Below the pieces are notes generated by a model. That model was not told where the DNA came from, searched no databases, and saw nothing but the letters and a program-made list of their open reading frames with translations. Below are positions 15,942-23,953 of a DNA stretch of 64,000 nucleotides, one piece after another. The translations under genes were made by a program, and so were the position numbers. The stretch spans positions 1,736,001 through 1,800,000 of the forward strand of contig OZ241390.1 of assembly GCA_965200835.1 (NCBI GenBank), in the 5' to 3' direction. Origin of the DNA: JAPPFW01 sp965200835. Lineage in GTDB: Bacteria; Actinomycetota; Acidimicrobiia; Spongiisociales; Spongiisociaceae. The first letter of the stretch is position 1. Each line of letters opens with the position of its first letter.

Positions 15942-16646
15942 GTGCTTCGTTTCAGGCTGTTCGGATTCCCGGTCGGGATCCACTTCACCTTCCTGCTGAT
16001 CCTTCTGCTCGTCATCGACTCGGGGCTGAGCATCGCGGGAATCGCTCTCTGGGCCGCGGCAATTTTCGTCTCGGTCATCCTGCACGAGCTGGGACATGCG
16101 GCCACCGTCCGCCGACTGGGGGCCCAGGTGGAGGGGATCACCATCCATGCCCTGGGTGGCGCCACCATCTGGAGGGAGGGCAACCATCCGCTCCCCCCTT
16201 GGAAACACTTCGTCGTGGCGGCAGCCGGCTCAGGGGTAGGCCTGTTCGCCGGGATGGGCCTCTTTCTGTTCGCCAGGCTGGGAGGGATGGGGGAAGTCGG
16301 GGAATTGATCATCGAACTGCCCTGGCGGGTCCATCTGCGCGCCGCCGACTTCCATGGCGAATATCTAGTGTTCCTGGTAGGTGCCTTCGTGTGGGTCTCG
16401 GTGGTCTGGGGGCTGGTCAACTGGTTGCCGATCGGAGGGCTGGATGGATCCAAGATGCTGCGAGTGGTGCTGATCAGGGTGTTGGGTCCGAGCGGTGATC
16501 TCCACGCTCGCATCATTGGGTCGGTCGTAGGCGTTGGCGCGGCGATCTGGTTCTGGCAGAGAGGTTTGGTCCTAGCTGCCGTGTTGGTACTGGTGTTCGC
16601 CGGAACGGACCTCGTTTCCTACCGGCGCCCCGGCCGGAGGGCCTGA
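15942..16646 (+). CDS. Site-2 protease family zinc metallopeptidase (M50)
   Basis: 234 residues, polytopic. The zinc motif HELGH is at 48-52 inside a hydrophobic segment, and the second conserved motif NWLPIGGLDG is at 160-169, supplying the third ligand Asp169. It therefore looks catalytically complete, but lacks PDZ and CBS domains. Family members cleave membrane-embedded substrates such as anti-sigma factors. GTG start at 15942. No anti-sigma gene lies nearby. Confidence 0.88.
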   Translation: MLRFRLFGFPVGIHFTFLLILLLVIDSGLSIAGIALWAAAIFVSVILHELGHAATVRRLGAQVEGITIHALGGATIWREGNHPLPPWKHFVVAAAGSGVGLFAGMGLFLFARLGGMGEVGELIIELPWRVHLRAADFHGEYLVFLVGAFVWVSVVWGLVNWLPIGGLDGSKMLRVVLIRVLGPSGDLHARIIGSVVGVGAAIWFWQRGLVLAAVLVLVFAGTDLVSYRRPGRRA

Positions 16647-16785
16647 CCGCCGTCCAGGGATCCGCCACCCGCCACCTGCACCCTTCATGATGAGCACTCC
16701 GCGAAGGTCTGGTTGGGCGGGAGTGCGCCGGCCCTGCGTTATCGTGAGGGACAGCTAGCCCCACTTCCCATTCGAAAGGCCTGCA

Positions 16786-18102
16786 TTGCCACCCGAATCT
16801 GCAGATGTGACCGTTCCCACCGGCCCGCTTCCGGACCACACGGACGTGGCGGTCATCGGTGGGGGAGCCATCGGTCTGTGTGTCGCCTACGAGCTGATGC
16901 GGCTGGGTCGGCACGTGGTAGTGATCGACCGGGGTTCGGTAGCCGGTGGCAGCGCCGTGGGCAACGCCGGTTTCCTGGCGCCTAGCCATGTAGTGCCGAT
17001 GGCGGCTCCGGGGGTCATGTCCGGAGTGATCAAGGGACTGATCCGCCGCACCGGTCCGGTCACCGCCCGGCCCACGCTCGATCCTGATTACCTCCAATGG
17101 ATCCTGAGGTTCGTCCGCAGCTGTACACGGAGGGCCGCGGAGCGCGGGGCGGTGACGCTGGCTGCCCTCGGGTTCCTGAGCGCCGAGCTGACCGTGGAGT
17201 TGATAACCCGCGAGGGAATCGAGTGTGATTTCCGGCCGGACGGGCTGCTCCACGTCTACGGCGACGCCCGAGTCATGGCCGCTGCTCGGCATGAGGTGGC
17301 CGAGATGCAGCAACACGGGGTGAAGACCCAGTGGTTCGATGCCCACGAGATCCGGGAGATCGAACCCGCCCTCAACGACACCGTCATCGGAGGATTCCTC
17401 TGCGAGGACGACAGTGGTATGGATCCCGCCACCTTCATGTCCTCCCTCGCCTCTGTGCTTGCGAGGCGCGGAGTCAGGATGGTGGCCGGCACCGAGCTGC
17501 TCGGTTTCGAGACGTCGGGAACCGCGGCCGAGAGGCTGATCACCTCCCGAGGCGATCTCGGAGTGGATCAGGTGGTGGTGGCGGCCGGTGCCTGGACGCC
17601 CGGGGTGGCCAGGCTGATCGGCGAGTCGCTTCCGGTCCAGGCCGGCAAAGGCTACAGCATGACGGTGGCCAAGCCCAATCGAAGTCCCCAGCGGAACATC
17701 CTGGTGGGTGACCGATGGGTCGCGGTCAACCCGATGGGGGACCGGCTGCGGATGAGCGGCTGGCTGGAGCTGGGCCGGCTCGACACGGTGCCGTCCCTCG
17801 CTCGCCTGTCACAGGTTGAGGCCAACGTCCGGGCCAGGATCGACCTCGATCCGGAACTGACCGTGCTGGAACGCTGGGCAGGCGTCCGGCCCGTCACGCC
17901 GGACGGCATCCCGATCGTCGGTCCCGCCCGTCGCTGGAGCAACGTTACCCACGCAACCGGTCACGGCAAGATAGGGCTGTCCCTCGGGCCGGTCACCGGC
18001 CGGCTGGTGGCTCAGATGCTGTGCGGGCTGCCCACCGACCTCGACGTCGAACCTCTCTCACCGGCCCGTTTCGTACGCCGGCGGCGCCGTCCCGCTCGCT
18101 GA
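16786..18102 (+). CDS. FAD-dependent D-amino acid dehydrogenase (DadA-type)
   Basis: 438 residues of the DAO family. N-terminal dinucleotide motif GGGAIG at about 25-30, followed by the Glu/Asp strand VVVIDRGSVAGGSAVGNAG; C-terminal GVRPVTPDGIPIVGP and THATGHGKIGLSLGPVTG complete the FAD site. It oxidises D-amino acids or related amines, passing electrons to the respiratory chain or oxygen. TTG start at 16786 with an AAAGG site. DadA is the closest named type, but substrate is unproven. Confidence 0.85.
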   Translation: MPPESADVTVPTGPLPDHTDVAVIGGGAIGLCVAYELMRLGRHVVVIDRGSVAGGSAVGNAGFLAPSHVVPMAAPGVMSGVIKGLIRRTGPVTARPTLDPDYLQWILRFVRSCTRRAAERGAVTLAALGFLSAELTVELITREGIECDFRPDGLLHVYGDARVMAAARHEVAEMQQHGVKTQWFDAHEIREIEPALNDTVIGGFLCEDDSGMDPATFMSSLASVLARRGVRMVAGTELLGFETSGTAAERLITSRGDLGVDQVVVAAGAWTPGVARLIGESLPVQAGKGYSMTVAKPNRSPQRNILVGDRWVAVNPMGDRLRMSGWLELGRLDTVPSLARLSQVEANVRARIDLDPELTVLERWAGVRPVTPDGIPIVGPARRWSNVTHATGHGKIGLSLGPVTGRLVAQMLCGLPTDLDVEPLSPARFVRRRRRPAR

Positions 18103-18335
18103 CCGCGACGATCTCGCACGCCGGTTCGTCGCCGGTCAACGTTCTCGCAAGGTCCTCCTTCGACACCGGACCTGGACGGCCCCCTGCTGCCGGACCTCAG
18201 CGGCGATGGCAGTCGGATATATCCATATTCCATCAAGAGTGAGATAAAAGCTTGCTGATCTATGGTGCCATCATCTGTATCTAGTTATAGCGTGCTAACA
18301 GCTATTAAGCGTTAGCTACTTCTGCGAGGTGCACC
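18103..18335. other. AT-richer intergenic stretch
   Basis: The part from about 18215 to 18320 is clearly richer in A and T than its surroundings (ATATATCCATATTCC, GATAAAAGC, TAGTTATAG). No gene is seen. It marks the left edge of the secreted-protein region and is a likely promoter for it. Confidence 0.4.
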
Positions 18336-19127
18336 ATGCCAAGCCCAGTCGAAAAGGTCCTGATAATCGTCCTGCTGGTCGGTGTCGTAACGGTTCTGGC
18401 AGCTTCCCGGATCCTGTGGCCTGCGGAGGACGGGGACGGGTCGGCGGAAGCAACCGGCACGTCGGCCACCACCGCCGTCGCCGGCTCCGCCACGAGTCTG
18501 CTGCCGTCACCCTCCGACACCCGGTTCCGGATGCCTTATGCGGACCCTCCAGGCAGCCCGTCGGGGTTAGTGAGCGTCTCCGAGACCGTGCGTAACGGGG
18601 ATCGGCTGGACGGGGATGCGGTCACCAGCCAGCCTGCTGATCCAGAGCCTGCCGTGGCTGGTACCAGCTCCCTCCCACCCCCGGCACCCGAGACGACCGT
18701 GTCTCCTATGACCACTACGACCACTTTGGTTTCGACTGTTGCGCCACCGACGACCGTGCCTCCTACGACCACCACGACCACTTTGGTTTCGACTGTTGCG
18801 CCACCGACGACCGTTGCTTCCGCCTCAGCGGTGATCACTGAGGATCCCGAGGAACCGATCCTGTGCGCGCCTGTTGAGGAACTGTGGGTGTGGGACGGCC
18901 ACCCCGTCGAGGACCCGTGCAGCTTGGAAGGGGTAAAGCAGGCCATGCGATGGGCGTGGACCGGTACCGATGAACAGCGTCGCTCCGCCATCCGCAACGG
19001 CCACATTCTCGGCGAGGTATTTGCTGCCCTCGATGAGTACGGCCGCAAATACGAGGCCGGTCTGTTCCAGACTGACACAAGGGGGGATTGGACAGTGCTT
19101 ACCAGCAACATCCGGTGGCACGGGTGA
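18336..19127 (+). CDS. Membrane-anchored Thr/Pro-rich protein, cut by an in-frame TGA within an NTF2-like domain
   Basis: 263 residues to the first stop. One N-terminal membrane segment (about 7-25), then a low-complexity Ser/Thr/Pro stalk with a 19-residue repeat, then a globular part from about residue 165. That part (AMRWAWTGTDEQRRSAIRNG onward) resembles the helical first half of an NTF2/SnoaL-like fold and stops abruptly after RWHG. The same frame continues past the TGA at 19125-19127 with the missing beta-sheet half. So this is probably a nonsense-mutated or read-through gene, exported with its C-terminus outside. Confidence 0.6.
   Translation: MPSPVEKVLIIVLLVGVVTVLAASRILWPAEDGDGSAEATGTSATTAVAGSATSLLPSPSDTRFRMPYADPPGSPSGLVSVSETVRNGDRLDGDAVTSQPADPEPAVAGTSSLPPPAPETTVSPMTTTTTLVSTVAPPTTVPPTTTTTTLVSTVAPPTTVASASAVITEDPEEPILCAPVEELWVWDGHPVEDPCSLEGVKQAMRWAWTGTDEQRRSAIRNGHILGEVFAALDEYGRKYEAGLFQTDTRGDWTVLTSNIRWHG
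18717..18814 (+). repeat. 57-base tandem repeat in the Thr/Pro stalk
   Basis: A 41-base block is identical at 18717-18757 and 18774-18814 (period 57 bases, 19 codons), with a decayed third unit upstream near 18693-18716. It encodes TTTTTLVSTVAPPTTV-type units. Such in-frame repeats extend cell-wall-spanning stalks and can vary in copy number. Confidence 0.8.
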
Positions 19128-19373
19128 CCCCACTACGACCGGGCGGTCATCGCCGTCGACTTCGCTTTCGACCATCCGGACCTCGACCGTACTTCTTGGG
19201 GTACCGACACCCTGGTACAGGTAGATCGGCAGTGGAAGGTCTCCTACGGGAGATCGTACTGCAGTCGTATCCGTTATCTCCTCGAGACGTTCACCGACGC
19301 GAGCTGTCCGCCCGATCCGGATCCTGGAGTGAACGAACTGGAGTTTCCCGACGAGATAGAGGACTTTTTACAC
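19128..19373 (+). other. Open reading continuation with the second half of the NTF2-like domain
   Basis: In the same frame as the gene ending at 19127, with no further stop, this segment reads PHYDRAVIAVDFAFDHPDLD, then WGTDTLVQVDRQWKVSYGRS and a conserved-looking Tyr-Cys. This is the typical C-terminal beta-sheet of NTF2/SnoaL-like domains, where a measured ligand pocket ends in QVDGxWKVS. It supports the view that the TGA at 19125 interrupts one ancestral gene. The frame then runs on into the next secreted protein. Confidence 0.55.
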
Positions 19374-20555
19374 ATGCGCACTAACGACAAGAGAACCCCA
19401 ATCCGGATACGGAAGCAGGCTACTGAGCCAGCCGCGTGGCTAGCCGTAGTAGGTCTGCTGATCCTGGCGATCTCATGGGCAACTGCTCCGGGTAGTGCCG
19501 ACCCACCCGTGTCTTCCTGGAACCCCGGTGTCACCGTCACCACATGGGACTGGGAACGTCATTGGAACTACTGGATGAAGCACGTGTGCGCCGAGCAGGT
19601 GCATATTCCGGGAGAGGGTGAAGCAGAGTGCGTCAGATGGCAGGAGGTAGGTCCCACCTGGAAGCCATGCGGAGCGGAGATCAGCCCACCTGATCCAAGC
19701 CGGATCAACAGCTGCAACATCGGTCAAGCGGGCGGCCACGCTCCTCACGGCGATGGGAAGGAGGTGAAGTACACCTACCTGGGCCAGCACGAGGACCGGA
19801 CCGGTCCCACCTATCCGGTGTGCGAGGGCGATCCGAGCCTTCCGGTCGACACCAGTCCGGGCAACTGCGGCACTTGGGTGACGGTGCCCCACGATCACTG
19901 TGAGGGCGACGACAATGCGCATCCGCCCGAAGACTGCCCGCCCACCACCGGAACGCCGACCACACAGGAGCCCCCACCGACCCCTGGACCGGCGCCCACC
20001 GTCGGGCCCACTACGACCGCGGTGCCGCAGCCGCTGGCTTGCGAGCAGCTCGAAGTCTACGAGGCTTTCCTGGACATGGTGTATGCCCTACCGGATCCGG
20101 ATCTCGGATTGGAGCCGCCTGCCAACGGATATGTGAGGATCCCCATGAGGGCCGGTTACCCGCATGTCAACCAGGCCGGGTTCAACATGCGAGTAGACGG
20201 AGCTCAGGTGTATGTGAGGATGTGGACCAATCGGCTGTCCTGGTCGTTCACCGACCTGGGCACCCAGGACGGCATCGGGCTGGGCAACCGGACCTACCGC
20301 CGCTACGCATCCGATTACCGCAACGCCAGGTACCTGAGGTCGCCTTCGAGGGTGACCGTCGGTGGCGAGCCCGCGGTCTACCTCCGGTCGTCGGCGCGAA
20401 GCGGTTATCCGGATGGGTATCCCGTGACTCTGAGCGTCACGTGGAGAGGGGAGTGTCGCCAGCCCGGCGTGTCGGATTGGGGGTACCTGGGCCAGCGAGT
20501 CCGGCGCCACCCGCATCACTACATCGTGTGTGCCATCTGGAGCCGGCCCAGCTAG
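19374..20555 (+). CDS. Secreted protein of unknown function with Pro/Thr linker
   Basis: 393 residues from the ATG at 19374. A basic n-region (MRTNDKRTPIRIRKQ) and hydrophobic core (AAWLAVVGLLILAISWATA) form a signal peptide. The first domain is Trp-, His- and Cys-rich (ERHWNYWMKHVCAEQ, about eight Cys), then a Pro/Thr linker at about 195-225, then a second domain with VRIPMRAGYPHVNQAGF and Arg/Tyr-rich strands. No family recognised. The frame is open upstream into the preceding gene (GTG at 19329 also possible), and the ribosome binding site is weak, so a read-through fusion is conceivable. Confidence 0.6.
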   Translation: MRTNDKRTPIRIRKQATEPAAWLAVVGLLILAISWATAPGSADPPVSSWNPGVTVTTWDWERHWNYWMKHVCAEQVHIPGEGEAECVRWQEVGPTWKPCGAEISPPDPSRINSCNIGQAGGHAPHGDGKEVKYTYLGQHEDRTGPTYPVCEGDPSLPVDTSPGNCGTWVTVPHDHCEGDDNAHPPEDCPPTTGTPTTQEPPPTPGPAPTVGPTTTAVPQPLACEQLEVYEAFLDMVYALPDPDLGLEPPANGYVRIPMRAGYPHVNQAGFNMRVDGAQVYVRMWTNRLSWSFTDLGTQDGIGLGNRTYRRYASDYRNARYLRSPSRVTVGGEPAVYLRSSARSGYPDGYPVTLSVTWRGECRQPGVSDWGYLGQRVRRHPHHYIVCAIWSRPS

Positions 20556-20584
20556 GCGGGCGGTCGGCGGATTTCAACACACTC

Positions 20585-20612
20585 GAGCGGCCCGGGTCAG
20601 TCCGGGCCGCTC
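20585..20612 (+). terminator. Strong GC hairpin terminator
   Basis: GAGCGGCCCGG at 20585-20595 pairs perfectly with CCGGGCCGCTC at 20602-20612 across a 6-base loop. It lies 30 bases after the secreted-protein stop and before the next gene. No T-run follows, as is usual for GC-rich actinobacterial terminators. Confidence 0.7.
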
Positions 20613-20642
20613 AAGCATGCAGCCGATTATGGTTGCGGGACC

Positions 20643-22364
20643 ATGGACCAGCTTCTCCGGCGGGCCCGCGCCTGGGTCCAGGCCGATCCCGATCCAGCCA
20701 CCAGGGCGGAGTTGAGCGCGCTGATCGAGGCCCGAGCCACGGAGGAGCTGGCCGAGCGCATGGATGGCTCTCTCACGTTCGGGACCGCCGGTATCCGTGG
20801 GGCGGTGGGAGCCGGATCCAACCGCATGAACCGGGCTGCCGTGATCCGAACCACCCGAGGACTGGCCGACTACCTGCTGGAGCGTTACGGTGGCCCGCCG
20901 CCGGGACCGGTGGTCGTGGGACGGGATGCGCGCCTTTCCAGCGACTGCTTCATGCGGGACACCATGGCTGTGCTGGCCGCGGCGGGATTACGGGTGCGTT
21001 ACTGGGCACCGCCGGTGCCCACCCCACTGGTCGCCTACGCGGTCCGGGCACTGGGGGCATGCGCCGGCGTGATGATCACCGCCTCGCACAATCCGCCCGA
21101 GGACAACGGGTACAAGGTATACGATGCCGGCGGGTCCCAGATCATCCCACCCGTCGACTCAGCTATCGCGGCAGCTATCGACCGGGTAGGTCCCGCCATC
21201 GAAGTACCCCGGATCGACGATCACTCTTCCGAGGCGCGAGCTCGGGTTTCCCCGATCGGCCCGCAAATGCTGGAGGAGTACCGGAGGACCGTCGCCAGTC
21301 TTCGACACTGGACCGACGCCCATCCCGGTCTGCGCATCGTCTACACACCTCTGCACGGGGTGGGCTGGCCCTACGTTCGCGAGGTGCTGGCCGAGGCTGG
21401 CCACCGGGATGTCCACCCGGTCCCCGAGCAGGAGGCGCCGGACGGGCACTTCCCGACCGTGAGGTTTCCGAACCCGGAGGAACCCGGCGCGCTGGATCTG
21501 TCACTCAGCCTGGCGAGACGGGTCGATGCCGATCTGGTTCTGGCCAACGACCCGGATGCCGACCGCCTAGGGGTGGCCCTGCCCGGTCCCCAGGGTTGGG
21601 TGTCGCTCACCGGCAACCAGATCGGGGTGCTGCTGGCCGACTACGTCCTAGCCCACTGGCCCGGTGACATCAGGCCGCTCATCGTCACCTCGATCGTCAG
21701 CTCGCCGATGGTCGGATCGGTGGCGGACGCCTATGGAGCACGCTTCGAGACCACCCTCACGGGCTTCAAATGGATAGCCACCGCGGCGCTCGATGTCGAG
21801 GTGTCAGGGGAGGCGACCTTCGCGTTCGGCTACGAGGAGGCAATCGGTTACGCGGTCGGCGGTGCCGTGCGTGACAAGGACGGGGTGTCGGCGGCGCTGA
21901 TGATGGCCGATCTGGTTGCAGAGTGCCGACGCCAGGGCCAGAGCTTGCTGGATCGCCTGGCCGACCTCTACCGCCGCTACGGCCTATGGGTGTCCGTGCA
22001 GAGGAGCATCCGCCGGCCCGGTTCGGCCGGCCGGGCGGCCATGGCTCGGGCCATGCTGGATCTGGCGGAGGTCCCGCCAGGCGAACTCGGAGGGATACCG
22101 GTAATCCGGCTGGTCGACTACCGGAAGGGAGCGGAGGACCGGCCCCGATGGCTCGGCGCTGCTTCCCTGATCCGGCTGGACCTCGCTGACGGGACCCGGC
22201 TGCTGGTGCGACCCAGCGGCACCGAACCGAAACTCAAGATCTATGTGGATGCCCGGGCACCGGTGCCGGAAGGGGCCGACCTGTCGACGATCGAGGGGGA
22301 CTTCAGCCGTCGGGCGGAGTCGCTGGCGACCGACCTGGTCGGAACACTGGGAATCGCTACCTGA
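20643..22364 (+). CDS. Phosphomannomutase/phosphoglucomutase family enzyme
   Basis: 573 residues, alpha-D-phosphohexomutase. Substrate-entry GTAGIRG at about 44-50, phospho-Ser148 in TASHNPP, metal loop DPDADR at 303-308, sugar-specificity EEAIGY, and the phosphate-binding PSGTEPK near the C-terminus. Interconverts hexose 1- and 6-phosphates for UDP-glucose or mannose donors. Length and GFKWIA motif fit the Pgm/PmmB group of actinobacteria. ATG at 20643 follows the upstream terminator closely. Confidence 0.9.
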   Translation: MDQLLRRARAWVQADPDPATRAELSALIEARATEELAERMDGSLTFGTAGIRGAVGAGSNRMNRAAVIRTTRGLADYLLERYGGPPPGPVVVGRDARLSSDCFMRDTMAVLAAAGLRVRYWAPPVPTPLVAYAVRALGACAGVMITASHNPPEDNGYKVYDAGGSQIIPPVDSAIAAAIDRVGPAIEVPRIDDHSSEARARVSPIGPQMLEEYRRTVASLRHWTDAHPGLRIVYTPLHGVGWPYVREVLAEAGHRDVHPVPEQEAPDGHFPTVRFPNPEEPGALDLSLSLARRVDADLVLANDPDADRLGVALPGPQGWVSLTGNQIGVLLADYVLAHWPGDIRPLIVTSIVSSPMVGSVADAYGARFETTLTGFKWIATAALDVEVSGEATFAFGYEEAIGYAVGGAVRDKDGVSAALMMADLVAECRRQGQSLLDRLADLYRRYGLWVSVQRSIRRPGSAGRAAMARAMLDLAEVPPGELGGIPVIRLVDYRKGAEDRPRWLGAASLIRLDLADGTRLLVRPSGTEPKLKIYVDARAPVPEGADLSTIEGDFSRRAESLATDLVGTLGIAT

Positions 22365-22505
22365 CCGAAGGGTCGAACTACGTTCCACTGGCTGGGCTCA
22401 GTGGGCTCGTACGGCGGCCGGCGGGTCCGGAAGGCAAGGTATCCTCCGGTTTCCAGTTGGCGCGCCAGGTTCAGTTCCGGTGCTGGGACGCTTGAGGAGG
22501 AACTA

Positions 22506-23951
22506 ATGACGATAGTGGACGATCTACTGCGAGGGTCTACCGCCGGCCTCCATATCGGTGGGGAGTGGGCCGCCGGCGAGAGCGAGCTGGATGTGATCGA
22601 TCCGGCCACCGAGCAGCTGCTGGCCACCGTTTCCACGGCCGGTCTGGAGCAGGGGATGTCGGCCGTGGACGCTGCGTGGGAAGCCGCGGCGGGCTGGGCA
22701 GCTACCGCGCCCCGGCAACGGAGCGACATCCTGCGCCGGGCGTACGAGATCATGATGGAGCGTCGGGAACAGCTCGCCGAGCTGATCATTCTGGAGAACG
22801 GCAAGACCTACACCGATGCGATCGGCGAGGTGGGCTACGGAGCCGAGTTCTTCCGTTGGTTCTCCGAGGAAGCAGTGCGCATCATGGGGGAGTTCCGGAC
22901 GGCTCCCCGGGGTGACAAGCGGATCGTGGTGATCCCAGAACCGGTCGGGATTTCCCTGATGGTGACCCCGTGGAACTTCCCGTCGGCCATGGCCACCCGC
23001 AAGCTGGGTCCCGCCCTGGCGGCCGGATGCACCGCCATCCTCAAGCCCGCTTCCGATACTCCCCTCTCCGCCCTGGCGGTGGCAGACATCCTCACCGAAG
23101 CGGGCCTTCCACCCGGCGTGGTGAACGTGGTGACCGCCCGCGGTTCGTCCGGGGTGGTGGATGCCATCCTCGATGATCCGAGGGTCAGGAAGCTGTCCTT
23201 CACCGGCTCCACCGAAGTCGGGCAGTTGCTGATGGCCAAGGCGGGTAGCCGGATAATGCGGACCAGCATGGAGCTGGGCGGCAACGCTCCGTTCGTGGTG
23301 TTCGACGACGCCGACATAGAGGCGGCGGTGACCGGTGCGATGCTGGCCAAGATGCGCAATGCGGGAGAGACCTGCGTGGCGGCCAACCGTTTCTACGTGC
23401 AGGCTCCCATCGCCGAGAAGTTCACCTCCCGGCTCACCGAGGCGATGTCCACCCTGAGGATGGGTCCCGGAATCGACCGGTCCAACCAGGTCGGCCCGAT
23501 GATCAATGCCCAGGCCATCGAGAAGATCGACTACCTGGTGGGCAGTGCGGTCGACGACGAGGCCACCGTGCTCACGGGCGGACGGTCACCGAATCGGCCC
23601 GGATACTTCTACGAACCGACCGTTCTCTCCGGCGTCGCGCCGGATTCCACCATTCTGGGTCACGAGATCTTCGGACCGGTAGCGCCGGTGGTCCCGTTCG
23701 ACACCGAGGAGGAGGTGATCGGGGCCGCCAACGACACCGAGCACGGCCTGATCTCCTACGTGTATACCGGCGATGTCAACCGGGCCTTCCGCATGGCCGA
23801 GGCCATCGAATCGGGCATGGTGGCGCTCAACCGGGGCATCATCTCGGATGAGGCGGCTCCCTTCGGGGGCGTGAAGCAGTCCGGGGTGGGACGCGAAGGC
23901 AGCCACCATGGAATGGACGAGTTCCTAGAGCTGAAGTACGTGGCCTGGTAG
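22506..23951 (+). CDS. NAD(P)-dependent aldehyde dehydrogenase (succinate-semialdehyde type)
   Basis: 481 residues. Complete ALDH active site: Asn in TPWNFP, Glu256 in MELGGNAP and Cys290 in GETCVAANR. The GETCVAANRFYVQ context and the overall pattern match GabD succinate-semialdehyde dehydrogenases. ATG at 22506 after GAGGAGG. It ends three bases before the stop codon of the convergent radical SAM gene (TAG on the minus strand at 23954), leaving no room for a terminator between them. Confidence 0.9.
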   Translation: MTIVDDLLRGSTAGLHIGGEWAAGESELDVIDPATEQLLATVSTAGLEQGMSAVDAAWEAAAGWAATAPRQRSDILRRAYEIMMERREQLAELIILENGKTYTDAIGEVGYGAEFFRWFSEEAVRIMGEFRTAPRGDKRIVVIPEPVGISLMVTPWNFPSAMATRKLGPALAAGCTAILKPASDTPLSALAVADILTEAGLPPGVVNVVTARGSSGVVDAILDDPRVRKLSFTGSTEVGQLLMAKAGSRIMRTSMELGGNAPFVVFDDADIEAAVTGAMLAKMRNAGETCVAANRFYVQAPIAEKFTSRLTEAMSTLRMGPGIDRSNQVGPMINAQAIEKIDYLVGSAVDDEATVLTGGRSPNRPGYFYEPTVLSGVAPDSTILGHEIFGPVAPVVPFDTEEEVIGAANDTEHGLISYVYTGDVNRAFRMAEAIESGMVALNRGIISDEAAPFGGVKQSGVGREGSHHGMDEFLELKYVAW

Positions 23952-23953
23952 TC

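Noticed and set aside
18717..18814. CRISPR-like repeat
   Set aside because: Only two full copies, in frame, with period 57 and no spacers; it encodes a Thr/Pro stalk.
19125..19127. Selenocysteine at the TGA in the NTF2-like protein
   Set aside because: The position is a variable loop in a non-redox domain, no Cys or redox partner is nearby, and only a 4-bp GACC/GGTC hairpin follows. Kept as a nonsense codon.
20039..21667. A 542-codon open frame overlapping the secreted protein and phosphohexomutase genes
   Set aside because: It is a GC-driven shadow frame rich in Arg, Gly and Pro, in conflict with two genes that have clear family motifs.
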